From Siphonodentalium dalli (taxonomy: Eukaryota > Mollusca > Scaphopoda > Gadilida > Siphonodentaliidae), in assembly GCA_032622095.1 (NCBI GenBank), contig CP136065.1, positions 22,188,134-22,252,133 of the forward strand: 64,000 bases of DNA, read 5' to 3'. The notes under the pieces were generated by a model. That model did not search any database. It was not told the DNA's origin and saw nothing but the letters and a program-made list of their open reading frames with translations. The translations under genes and the position numbers were made by a program. Numbering within the stretch: the stretch's first letter is position 1; each line of letters begins with the position of its first letter. Of the stretch, positions 23,901 to 34,677 are shown piece after piece.

Positions 23901-24787
23901 TCTTAACCACCACTTATCCAGGTGAAATCATACCCTGATTTTTAATGTTAAACTGTTGGACCGAATTGGCCAGAAATTTTAACTTTATGGGGGGTGTCAG
24001 GTTGGTAATTTTCAAATGTTTGAGAGCTTAAAGTACTGGTACCATGCAGTCATAAAATTCAACCTAAGAGGAATGTACAAAAGGAATTTTGTGAACTTAA
24101 TACTGTGGTATGGTTGTCCTCTTTAAAAGGTAAGAGGTTGGAGATTTGTCAGTGATGTGCAATTAGAAATTTCAAGGTGAAGAGCCCTGATCATCTGAGT
24201 ACATCCAGCTATGTCCATGTTTAGAACTACTTGTCTTAAGTGATTTTGTCAAGTACTGACTCTTGTAGTCTTCAGAGTCCCCGTCTTCTCAGTCCTTACA
24301 GTCTGGTGAGCGATCCACAGCCATTGACTGTTTTGTATATATATATAGTTAAGAATGATGATGTGTGTTGTAAATTTGGATTAATATTCGTAAAAATAAC
24401 TACTTTCATCAAGAGTATTCTGCATTTCTATTTGATTACCCTTCCGGAGTGTATCACATCACTTTAATCCTAATCCTTTGGCAAGTAGAGCGACAATATG
24501 TTGCCGTACTGTTAGCGGGTGGAACGACATATAATTTATAGTAGTTTTGTGGTAATATTATGTTACTATATAATATACTTAACTTCGAGAACTCATATCC
24601 TAAAAGGAAACTTTTCATGGTTATAATGTGGATGGATATTATTTTAATTATCTAAAATGATTCATGCTTTTAATAATGTTGTTTTTACGATTTATTTGTA
24701 ATATAGGTGATTGTTACCATGTTACTCAGTATATTTGCAAAAATATAGTCACCCATGGATATGATGCCATTGTCATCACATAAGATG
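23901..24787. other. No gene recognised
   Basis: Intron-like sequence without recognised repeats apart from a short TA run near 24337. Confidence 0.4.
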
Positions 24788-24789
24788 TA

Positions 24790-24978
24790 CAGTAATGCTC
24801 TAATTAATCGACTCCTCAACCACAGCAGAATTATGGGTAACTTTTCAGGATTTAGTCGGAAATATGGCTCGGGGAGAGCTTTCCGATGAATGGCAACAAG
24901 CCATATTTCAGACTAAATCCTGAAAAGTTACCCATAATTCTGCTGTGGTTAAGGAGTCAATTAATTAGAGCATTACTC
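24790..24978. mobile_element. Palindromic MITE, TA-flanked, copy 2 (most complete)
   Basis: CAGTAATGCTCTAATTAATC begins it and GAGCATTACTC ends it, with TA flanks (24788-24789, 24979-24980). The arms are inverted over about 75 bp, including GCAGAATTATGGGTAACTTT and TCAGGATTTAGTC, so the whole element can fold into one long hairpin. Confidence 0.88.
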
Positions 24979-25488
24979 TACTCACCCGCCAAATGATAAC
25001 AGTGAAAAGAAACGTTTTGCTGGGTTGTTTAAACCCCCATAGCAAATAAGTTTTCTTTAATACTAATGCAGGTTATTTTCATAAATTTTGCATCAAAATT
25101 GGTGCGTAAATGCCAGTCTTTAATAGAGATTCAAATAAATTAAATTACTTTGTTATCAGGCACCAAATATCTGGAAGGCCTCTGGCATCAACAACTGTTA
25201 TTTGCAATTTATCCAAATTAAAAAAACAATTCATAACTCATTCTTCAATTTATTAATTAGAAATTTAATAGTTTAAAGAAGTAAATGTCTAAGATAAGAG
25301 GCTTTGGAGGATAGATTCTATACAATGTTTGGAAAATTGTAAGTTTTTTTTTAACTGTAAAATTTCCTATACATCCATTAATTTCTTAATTAAAATAAAA
25401 AGCCTTCCTCCCTCATCCAAATTCCCATATGTAAATGGACTGAGAACACAGGTATTTATTCTAATGGCCTAAGTTATATAATGTAGTA

Positions 25489-25618
25489 CAGTAATGCCAT
25501 AAGTAATCGACTTCTTAGACACAGCAGAATTATGGGTAACTTTTCAGGATTTAGTCGGAAATATGGCTTGTTGCCATTCATCGGAAAACTCTCTCGGGAG
25601 AGCTTTCCGATGTTACTC
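25489..25618. mobile_element. Palindromic MITE, copy 3, right arm deleted
   Basis: The left arm CAGTAATGCCATAAGTAATC and the centre (CATCGGAAAACTCTCTCGGG) are present, but the right arm is reduced to GTTACTC. TA flanks both ends. Confidence 0.8.
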
Positions 25619-25848
25619 TACCTGTAACTCTTGTTGGTGAAATGATTCCGTTCATTAATCAGTGATTAATTTTGGGATTAATGACGGTCACTAAAATATT
25701 TACATTTACATGTTAATGTGCGGAACACTGTACTAAGGGAATACATTGCATTGCAATACCAACAAAATCATGTTGGAAGTCAGATTTGTGTGCTGTTGAT
25801 TCCATTGAATTGAGCAGGTGCAAACTTATATTTGATTTTTTTTCATAG

Positions 25849-25945
25849 ATTGCATTTGAATCTGTACGAGGACGAGGACGAGGCCATAGAGGAGACATTG
25901 CACTGGATGATGTCAAGATTGTTGATGGATCATGCACCCAAGCGA
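25849..25945 (+). CDS. Internal exon: C-terminal end of a MAM domain
   Basis: This 97-nt internal exon encodes about 32 residues. Read from its first base it gives IAFESVRGRGRGHRGDIALD and then DDVKIVDGSC. This is the hallmark C-terminal strand of MAM domains (a FEGVRG-like motif, then GDIA-DD, then G-C), including the last conserved cysteine. MAM domains are extracellular adhesion modules found in meprins, zonadhesin-like and MALRD-like proteins. The acceptor is a T-rich tract ending in ATAG (25848) and the donor is GTGAGT at 25946. The exon enters in phase 0 and leaves in phase 1, so it continues a MAM domain whose first part lies upstream, probably left of the window. The phases fit the linker exon at 32017. 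The name of the whole protein cannot be decided from this fragment. Confidence 0.85.
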
Positions 25946-26044
25946 GTGAGTGAATGGATTTCATTTGGATCATCCTGAGAGCAACGTACACTTAATGTTT
26001 GAATCCCCATATCACATTCAATACAACATATTTTATATTATACC

Positions 26045-26500
26045 AGCTGATATGCCAGCCACTGGCGGGATTGGTCCCATGGCTTTGGTCGATCCATTAA
26101 TTTTTGTTTTTCAATGTTTTTCAAGGGTGGACAAACTGACCCGACGAAAATATTCCCTGTCCCGAGTTGACCATACATAACAAATTTCATGTCGCTGCCA
26201 CTGCTGATGCCCGAAATATCGTCCAAGGTCATTTGCGGGTACCCGTTTCAAGGTCAAGTTGGGTGGATAAATTAACCCGACAAAATAGTCCCCACCCCGA
26301 GTTGACCATACATCACAAATTTCATGTCGCTGCCACCACTGACGACCGAGATATCGCCCAAGGTTATTTGTGGGTACCTGTTTCAAGGTCAGGGTCACCT
26401 CGGGCTGACAAACTGACTCGACGAAAATCTCCCCCGTCCCTTGGAACCCCTAAGTACGAAATTCCGTCTCGATATCCCCAGTTTCCGAGATGGTCAAAAT
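26045..26500 (+). repeat. Tandem repeat, about 3 units of 122 bp
   Basis: CCGAGTTGACCATACAT(A/C)AC, ATTTCATGTCGCTGCCAC and GGTACC(C/T)GTTTCAAGGTCA recur. Frames crossing it look protein-like only because the units repeat in frame. Confidence 0.75.
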
Positions 26501-26754
26501 GATGTATTTTCACTCAAGTCGATAAATGCTCTTTAATAGCAATGCCTCATATACAAACACTCATTAATTATCACTCGATTAACCCATCAATCCCCATTGT
26601 GGTGGCAGTTGAAGGGTGAAGGAGTGGTTGCACGGGCTCGCGAATGATCCGAGTCCACTGTCTGTGGCTTTTTATCCTTACACAGCAAGTTTGGGTTCAA
26701 TCGGCCCAGCAGTTCTCAAGTCTATAGCGGACATATATACAAAGTCTCAAAATA

Positions 26755-27425
26755 TATAGTAGACTAGCCGATGAGCCCGACGTTGTCCGGGCTATTCAAA
26801 AACCAAATTTCAAGTGGATAGCTCTACCCAGCCCGACGTTGTCCGAGCTATTCAAAAACCAAATTTCAAGTCGATAGCTCTACCCATTTCCGAGATCTGG
26901 TCTGCGCATGCGCGAAGCTGGCGACGCACGGGCTCGGCGACCCGATAAAATTCGTATCCCGGGCAAGATACATTCACATACCAAATTTCAATTCGATAGC
27001 TCCACCGGTTTCCGAGATCTCGTCTGTGCATTCGCGAAGCTGGCGTCGCACGGGCTCGTCGACCCGATAAAATTCGTGTCCGGGGCAAGATACATTCACA
27101 TACCAAATTTCATGTCGATGGCTCCACCCGTTTCCGAGATCTCGTCTGCGCATGCGCGAAGCTGGCGTCGCACGGACTCGACGACCCGATAAAATTCGTA
27201 TCCGGGGCAAGATACATTCACATAGCAAATTTCAAGTCGATAGCTCCACCCGTTTCCGAGATCTCGTCTGCGCATGCGCGAATCGGGCGCCGGACAGGCT
27301 CGCCAATACGACAATGACTACCGCCTGGTCAAACTACACACACGTACCAAGTTTTGTTCCGATCGGTCAAGAATCGTAGTGTTGTATAAATGACATACAT
27401 ACATACAGACAGACAGACAGAGGTC
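26755..27425 (+). repeat. Tandem repeat, about 4 units of 122 bp, ending in ACAT/ACAG microsatellite
   Basis: Units contain TTTCCGAGATCTCGTCTGCG, CATGCGCGAAGCTGGCG, CCCGATAAAATTCGT and GCAAGATACATTCACATA. The array begins with a GCCCGACGTTGTCCG(G/A)GCTAT pair and ends in ACATACATACATACAGACAG. It is moderately GC-rich compared with its surroundings. Relatives with the same head and tail occur at 46555-47430 and 48650-48925. Confidence 0.8.
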
Positions 27426-27654
27426 TTCAAAATATATAGGAGATGTCATTTGAAAAAGGGAGATCCAACACATTGTATTGTCAACTTCTTATCCGGTCAA
27501 ATAAACATTGTTTTTGTTGAGGTACACATGTGTTATCTGAGTGGTTCTGTGCTAAATTATACCCGCACTCTCAAAGAGAATGGGAGGTATACTGCATTGA
27601 CCTTGTTCGTCCGACAGTACGGATATTTATCCCTCTGTTTTTTGTGGCCTGATT

Positions 27655-28007
27655 TTTCCACTACAGGAAGCCTTTCACACTGAACTATATGGATATATGT
27701 CCTGCTTTGTAAACCATAGTAGGAAATGGGTTAACTTTTTGGTCGCCTCTCGACGTTCATTGGCTTTTCCGGATTAGTCAAGCATGAGCCTTCCCAATAT
27801 AACCCACTGTGCACGATTGAATTCTTCAGTTTTATTTCCGACTCAATCAGGAGATTGACGAGTTGCGGGGTTGGTAATGGCACCGCCATGGGAGGGACCT
27901 ATATGATAGTTCAGTGTTCAGGCTTTCTTTAAGGAAAAATGTATTATACTTTTAAAAATAATATTTTTCCGCTAAAGGAAGCCTTTCACACTGAACTATA
28001 TGGATTA
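27655..28007. repeat. Three copies of a 45-bp end sequence (+, -, +), hairpin-forming
   Basis: GGAAGCCTTTCACACTGAAC then TATATGG occurs forward at about 27665 and 27976. Its inverse, TAGTTCAGTGTTCAGGCTTTC, occurs at about 27906. The last two face each other across a loop of about 20 bp. Confidence 0.7.
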
Positions 28008-28009
28008 GA

Positions 28010-29370
28010 ATGCAAGCCCAGGAGGAGGCACGAGCAATACAGTTAATAGCCAAATTTATAGAGGAATGTACTCTTCTAAAACAGAGTGCCCATAAATGTG
28101 GACTCTTAATGAATATGTTATGATTAGTTACGTGAAAATAATTCACCTAGTTAGAGTTCTATATTGCTCAAACGTGTACCTCCCCCCCCCCTTGGTTTTG
28201 GAAGAAACATCCCATGTGGTGCCATCCAATTCATAACGCTGATTATTTTGTTCTTGTGCGATCACTAAAGTTTACATTCACTGCGCATTATCACTTAGAT
28301 AGCCTCCAGCAAATCGCCAAATTGTGACGTGAAAAATAAAGAATTGACAGTGTAAAACTTGTGTTATGTTTTATTTGAATTGCTTGTGTCAGTAGGCGGC
28401 GAGGCGAAACACGTGCAAGACGAGCCTTTTTGAAAAATAATTTTTCAACGCATTTCGTTATCTGCATTTTAAGAATGCTACATTGAGTATGATTGAGAAA
28501 AAATACTCTGCATGGGAGAAATTATATCTATTGTCCGTAGTTTTGAGAACAAATTTATTCTTGAATGATGATTTGAAATCCTGGAAGCACGATTTGTTTA
28601 CTAGACAGTAGACACTGATGGTGCCAAAAAATCAGGTGGGGGGAAATCAGCAGAACAATATAGTTCTCAAATATTGTTTAAAGAAAGCTACCTGCGATTG
28701 AAAATCAACTATTTGAATCCAACGTCAATGGACAATTTAATAACTTTGAATAAAAACTTGAAACGTGTAGAGTTTAATGCTTTTAAACAAGCTTCCACCC
28801 CAATAAAAATGTGCTTACCAAGGAAGCTGTGGACGAATCCAAAAGTAATGACAACACATTGAACCGGAAACAGAAACATATATATAAACAAAACAACATG
28901 CTCGATTCATCGATTACCAAAACAGACATATATATTCGGGAAATAAATGGGTAAATTATCAGAAAGTCATTGGCAATACGCTACATTACTTTCGGACTTT
29001 TATCAGGAAATATTCGGGAACTCGGCGTGTTATCGGAATATTTAGATGCGGTATCGGAATATTTTCGGGAAATCACGACCGCTCTATCGGGATCTATCGG
29101 GAAAGTTAGTAGATAGTTTTTGAGTTATCGGGATATTTATCGGGATCCCGATAGTAGTTTTGAGATGACCCCTAACTTGTGCTCCGATCCCTTTGTCACC
29201 TCTCATCCATGTCACCAACTGTATTATCTTTATTTGTATTTTGTTTATTGACTGAGGGATAATAAATATGTTTAAATCATACTAATTAGCATTACTTTAG
29301 ATGGTTTTATCAAGAGAGAACCTAGTTTTAAGTCAAGTTTAAACAAAAAAACTCAACTTATGCTTTGGCA
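28010..29370. other. No gene recognised; cluster of TATCGGGA words
   Basis: 28925-29155 contains about nine variants of TATCGGGA(T/A)ATTT. A C run lies at 28181-28190. There is no exon evidence. Confidence 0.4.
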
Positions 29371-29379
29371 AGGTCGGTA

Positions 29380-30340
29380 GGTGGGCAGTCGTGTGGGCAA
29401 CCGAGCAACTGGGTATACGGCTGGACGCGAGACCATGATAACTGAATCAAACGTTGACCGATGTAATGATATTTGGTATATGTGTATTTTGCAACAATAT
29501 CTAGCTTGAGTTCGAAAACCATGTTTGTCCAATCTTTATACTATAATTATGGGATTTACTTTGTCTATTTTTATAGATTTTGATCGTTCGCTAACTCGTA
29601 CAAACTTTGACCGATTTCAACGATATTCAGTGTATAAGTCTAGGATCACCTCTGGATGGAGAGCTGTCAAATTTTAACGATTGAAAAACATGGGTACCAG
29701 TGGCCATCTTGAATTTTACTCTTTGCATTACTAAATCCTTTAGCACACCCTACAGAGCATATCTCTCATCCGATCATCACCAAACTGCATGTGGATCCTT
29801 GGGGTGACCTCTAGTTGGGTGCTTACCTTTTTTTTTTTTCGAATTCTGTTAAAAAACATGGCTGCCAGCGACTATCTTGGATTTTACTAATTGTATGACT
29901 AAATCATTTAATAGCACACCTTACAGGTCACATTTCTCATCCAATCGTCACTAAACTTCATACAGATCTTTGGGGTGAGCTCTAGATGGGAGCCTCCCTT
30001 TTTATCCTAAAATCGTTTTTAAAAAAAATATGGCTACCAGCAGCCATCTTGGATTACAAATATGAATCCATCAACACACCTTGCAGCCCACATTTATTAG
30101 AATTTTTTTTTTAAACTTTACAGGGTCTTTTAGGATCGCCTGTAGATGCGAGCTATCGAATCTGAAAATTTTTCAATGAAAAACATGGCAACTGGCAGCA
30201 GTCTTATTGTTACCTGAGTTTATGGCCCTTAGTTCTGAGTTATGGTTCTTTAATATTTTTGTCTATTTTTAGTGATTCTCGGTCAGACAGATGCACGTTT
30301 ATGGGCAAAAACTCGACTAAGCCATCTTTGATGAGCAAAC
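29380..30340 (+). repeat. Degenerate tandem repeat, CATGGC-GCCAGC family, array 1
   Basis: Units of about 160-180 bp contain AACATGG(C/G)T(A/G)CCAG, CATCTTGGATT, GACTAAATC-TTTA, ACAG--CACATTTCTCATCC and AATCGTCAC-AAACTTCATA. The same units occur at 45015-46400 and 50290-50880. Confidence 0.7.
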
Positions 30341-30424
30341 CTTGTTTAGCCCTTTTTGTGCTAAATACTCATTGACAACTTGTTTTCCCTTAGGAAATAT
30401 TCCGATAATAAGTTCAATAAGATG

Positions 30425-31035
30425 TTTGTTATACCCCCTGCAACAAAGTTGTGGGGGGGGTTGGTATACTTGAATCAGCTTGTCCATCCGTCATCCATCC
30501 GTCATCCCTCCGTGGACACAAACTTGTCCGGAGTTTTTCTCAGTTATTTTTTTATCATTTTCCATGAAACTTGTTGTAGACATCAGCCACCATGGGAACC
30601 TGTGCACCTGCGATTATGACATCTGTCAGACTTTTTTTGGTGGAGTTATCCCCCTTTATTTACTTAGAAAATGTTTAGCAAGATGCATTATTTTGTCCAA
30701 GCTTTTATTCCTACATTTTAGGTCATTGTTTTTGAAACTTGACACATATATTTAGTACCATGGAAACGTGTGCACCTGCAATTATGAGGTCTGTCTGACA
30801 TTTTTTGGAGAGTTATTCCCCTTTTTCAACTTAGAACATTTTGCAACATGCATAATTTTGTCCGAGCTATTATACCTACATTTTTCAGTCAATAGGTTTA
30901 GGATATTAGTGTTAGGTGTTGTGCACCTGCAATGGGAATCTGTTTTTTATTATTTTAACTAAATGTTTACTGACATGAAACATCTTAGTGTTTTTAAATC
31001 ACAGGAGGTATCCTTAGTCCCATTGGGACTGTCAC
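30425..31035 (+). repeat. Hairpin-headed dispersed repeat with GTCC-type microsatellite (family 2)
   Basis: The head CCCCCTGCAACAAAGTTGTG followed by GGGGGG forms a hairpin. It is followed within 50 bp by GTCCATCCGTCATCCATCCG and CAAACTTGTCCGGAGTTTTT. Degenerate units with (G)TGTGCACCTGC(A/G)AT follow at about 30600, 30768 and 30918. The design is the same as the 22083 repeat but the sequence differs. Confidence 0.7.
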
Positions 31036-31505
31036 ACCTCTAGTTGAATTTATTGCCATGCATAACCCGATAAAATACCGCACCAACACACCACTTTCTT
31101 GTTATACACGTGTCCCATCTCAATTCTAAGAACTTTTAACATACAAATAACATTCCTACCAGCCTAAAATATTTGTTTACTGGGTTGTGTAACTTCATCC
31201 TCATGGCATACCATGGAAATATAGACAGAATTGTAAAATGTTGCACATTTCTTTTTTCTGGCACTCACAGTTCGTAAATGTAAAAAATGTTGGGAATTTG
31301 TCCATGCCTGTAATAACAGTGTTGTTTATTGTATGTGACTTTTGCTAATTTACAAAGATGGCGTATCTCTATTGGTCACAATTGCAACTTAATTTTTATA
31401 AAACACGATTTCAAGAGATCAAATACCCTTTTCTGCGAATAAAACACTGAAGATTTTGTATATTATTTGTCTATAAAGGCATAATAAGAGTGATTTATTA
31501 CTGTA

Positions 31506-31588
31506 CAGTGATACCCAGAATAATCAAGTTTTTAACCACAGCAGAATTATGGGTAATATTTCAGGATTTAGTCAGAAATAAGCTATAG
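31506..31588. mobile_element. Palindromic MITE, copy 4, left arm only
   Basis: CAGTGATACCCAGAATAATC, then TTAACCACAGCAGAATTATG and TCAGGATTTAGTCAGAAATA, matching the left arm of the other copies. A TA precedes it and no right arm is present. Confidence 0.8.
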
Positions 31589-32016
31589 TTCTCCCTCTTC
31601 CTATGCTCCGATTGTTTCCGTGAGTTCGCCTAAAATTTCATGATTGATCTGTTCTAAAAATAGTATGTAAAACTGTCCCATAAGGTTGAATGTATAATAC
31701 CTGAGAAATTGAAATAAAATCATAATTAATTGATAGAACCATTTACGGACATGTGTCTTTGATTCATATGTGTTATTTTATACCCCAGAAAATACATGTA
31801 TATAAAACTTGTTATGAAAAGATGCACTCTCTTTAATTAAGATGAGAATAAGTTTTTTTGATTGTCAAAACCAGTATAAGCACAGGCTGTAAACAATTTA
31901 ATGTATATGAGCAGCCGATTGTATCCTAACAACAGCTTTGCTCCGCCCCCTAAGACTGGCTGTGTAATGATCCATTCCTCAGCTAATTCTTCGTTTCTTC
32001 TTTGGTTCTGTTTTAG

Positions 32017-32070
32017 GTCCTACTTCACCAGTGACACCCACCAGATATCCACCTTTCACAACAACACCAA
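32017..32070 (+). CDS. Internal exon: short Thr/Pro-rich linker between MAM domains
   Basis: This 54-nt exon is bounded by a pyrimidine-rich acceptor (CTGTTTTAG, ending 32016) and a GTAAGC donor at 32071. It is symmetric (phase 1-1), so it can be skipped or duplicated without breaking the frame. Joined to the preceding exon by its split codon it encodes about 18 residues, (S)PTSPVTPTRYPPFTTTP, dominated by Thr and Pro. Such mucin-like spacers commonly separate extracellular domains and can be O-glycosylated; that role is inference. The call rests on the matching phase with both neighbouring MAM exons and on good splice signals, not on homology, so a chance match remains possible. Confidence 0.6.
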
Positions 32071-32199
32071 GTAAGCAATTTATGTGAGACGTTTTATCAT
32101 GGTTGCTCATGAAAGTGACCAAGAGAACTCAATATCAAGTTGTAAGAGATTTGTTTATATCTGAGTGACCTAGACCTTGTATTGCAGTCCCTCGATTGT

Positions 32200-32600
32200 G
32201 GAAAATTGCAGGGGCACTGATGATTTATTCATCGTAGGGGCCTGCGGCCCTGTTGCGACTTTTTGTGTCAGCAGCCTGCGGCTCCTGTGTGCTATTCGCA
32301 CACATGACAGACAGATCCTATCTCTTAGAGATAATATCTATTATGTTACTTCAATATATCCACATGCATATAGGTTCATATTGGACCTAAATATTGACAT
32401 TGATTCATAGTGGACTTATACCGATTATGCCATTGGATGGCATTAGCCACAGTGAAAACACATACATAAAAAGTTTACATAGGTGCTGAAATCCTCATAC
32501 AAATAGGTTCATATTGGACCTAAATATTCACATAGGCTCATTTTGGACTTATTTCATTCTAAAATAGGCCCATAGTAAGCTCATTTTTGTGTGTATTTAA
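32200..32600 (+). repeat. Short degenerate repeat in the large intron
   Basis: ATAGGTTCATATTGGACCTA and AATATT(G/C)ACAT occur at about 32369 and 32502, followed by a related GGCTCATTTTGGACTTAT. There is no gene. Confidence 0.5.
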
Positions 32601-33631
32601 TTAAAAAAAAAATTTAAACAATATGATCCTGAAACCATTTTTTTTTTTTTTCAGTATACCGATAATATATGTATAACATGTCCATTATACGCATATATTC
32701 TAATATTCAACCGCCAATCGTTATTTTAATAACGATTTTAAAAAATCCGAAGCCAGCTGAAGATTTTGTGTTGTAGACGAAGTCACATGATCATTGGCCC
32801 GATCACATTATTGTCACATGTTAACAGAAGCATAGTCACATGATCGATTATGTGGTAACTCATCGACAATGCATAGATACGCAATGATAGCATATAAAGT
32901 TTGTACGCGCAAATCGATTATTATTTCAATCGCGGCTTTTGAAGTTTGTCGCATTATGGGAGAACACTGTGAATCAAAACTTCTCCGAAATACATCGCAG
33001 TTCTCATAATTAAACGCAGTTATCTATATAAACACGTGCTTGTGTTTCTCTTTTTTTTTCATCGGAAAAGGCCAAGTTATATTATACAATTATATATTCA
33101 TATAAAGGTTGCATATATGTGCGAAGAATTCCCAGTTATTAGACAATTATCATCTGGTAAACATTTCAATTTCCAGATGCCCTCAGTCATGTGGCAATAA
33201 AGAGCGTTTCATTTTAATTTATCGTAACGCAGTAAAACAAAATTAAATCGGTTTATTGCGGTCGAATTTAATAAATTATCAAGCCATTCATTAGCAATAT
33301 GATATGTTCATTTTCATATTTATGAATCATGTATATATTAGGACAATAGGGTGTATATATATATTTCGGAATATTGCTCCCCCTCCCCAAAAATAATCTT
33401 GCCGACTGCCACTGATGAAAATTTGCTGCGTCTGTGCATGGTTAATGGCCTATAAAATTAGCACTCTAGCGATGAGGTCTATTGAATATCCTGGTCATAA
33501 AACGTCCACGACGGCAATGCTATTTTAAAAATCTTTAATTCAATTCACAACTCTAATATATACATTATTTCGGCCAATTTGGCCGTTTACTTCATGTCTG
33601 TTTTTCATCTAACGTGTGTGTCGAATAAATG
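32601..33631. other. No gene recognised
   Basis: AT-rich intron sequence between a poly-A/T stretch and the retrotransposon. Confidence 0.4.
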
Positions 33632-33635
33632 ATGT

Positions 33636-34095
33636 TGTGAGATAACTACCCATTATAATCTCACAACTTGATTCAAACTATACGAATGTCCCAATATATA
33701 AAACCCCAAACTCAGATATTCGTGTTCGGTTCTTAACGAAACCTCACACGTCTTACTTCCAGCGAAGACATACACACAATGAAGATGGCTCCCAAATATG
33801 GTCAAGGGAAATGACCATAACGAAGGAACCAATCCCGATGTGTATTGCCAAACGCCTCATCTAATATGCATCCCAAAATAGTATATAAGAAACAACCACA
33901 TCCCATCACCTCATGCTTTCACTATTCTCATCTCATCTCGAGGTTATCTCCAGGCATCACCCACACCAGGCATCACCCATTCGGGGACCTCACTTCGCGG
34001 CGACTCTTGATCATGATATGTGTACACACTGCATATCTTATTCACAACATAATAAAGACTTGTACCTACTATATCTATGTGTTCATTACCTCACA
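33636..34095 (+). repeat. 5' LTR (460 bp)
   Basis: It starts TGTGAGATAACTACCC and ends GATTACCTCACA-like, with 6-bp inverted tips. It contains a TATATAAAA box at 33695-33703 and AATAAA at 34051-34056, the expected promoter and polyadenylation signals of U3 and R. Confidence 0.93.
33695..33703 (+). promoter_or_regulatory. Putative TATA box of the 5' LTR
   Basis: TATATAAAA about 60 bp into the LTR, conserved in the 3' LTR at 43654-43662. Another TATATAAG lies near 33881. Which one is used cannot be seen from sequence. Confidence 0.45.
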
Positions 34096-34104
34096 TAGTA
34101 TTAA

Positions 34105-34117
34105 TGGTACCGTGAAC
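34105..34117 (+). promoter_or_regulatory. Candidate tRNA primer-binding site
   Basis: TGGTACCGTGAAC starts 9 bp after the 5' LTR. A TGG start is expected from the CCA end of a tRNA primer. I cannot name the tRNA, and the spacing is longer than usual. Confidence 0.35.
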
Positions 34118-34677
34118 AGTTCTACGTCTCACCACACAACTTGAAGTCTCGGCCACTAAACGATCACTACAGAGCAGAAACAATCTCAAACCGCTACTCA
34201 ACCACGGGGATACAGCCTTACACACCAGCCACGGATAGACAGCCTCATACACTAGACCACTGCATCGGTCAATCATAACTCAACCCTTCGGACACACAGG
34301 AACCCTTTGGACACACAGGACCGCACACCAACCCTTCGGACACACAGGACCGCATACCATACTCATTTGATATAGACGAATCAACCTTTTGTTCTCATAC
34401 AACCAGCTCACATCGTGTATCCAGCTAAAAACATTACTCACGCCTCTTGCAGACCAGATCCAGCTATATATAAACATTAACATCTGATTTCGACACCCTT
34501 CTGTTTCCAACAAACACTACAAGAACATTCTGTACATAATTCATCATCACAGACTCGTGCACATTATTCTTCTCGGAAATTGGTGAGTGACCATCTTTTC
34601 TTTCCCATTTGCTGTCAAATTGGTCACTCCCTATTTTTTAATATTTTTTTTACTCATAATGGAGTCACCACCTCCGC
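34118..34677 (+). repeat. Retrotransposon leader with CCCTTCGGACACACAGGA triplet
   Basis: Untranslated leader. An 18-19-bp unit CCCTT(C/T)GGACACACAGGA occurs at about 34284, 34303 and 34332. Two related CAGCCT-ACAC words precede it at 34213 and 34241. Confidence 0.7.

Noticed and set aside
26038-27379. Overlapping frames of 72-111 codons on both strands
   Set aside because: They are by-products of a 122-bp tandem repeat. The same peptide phrases recur with each unit and no family is recognised.
26755-27425. CRISPR-like array of regular repeats
   Set aside because: Units of about 122 bp are head-to-tail without unique spacers, in a genome with spliced exons. It is an ordinary tandem repeat.
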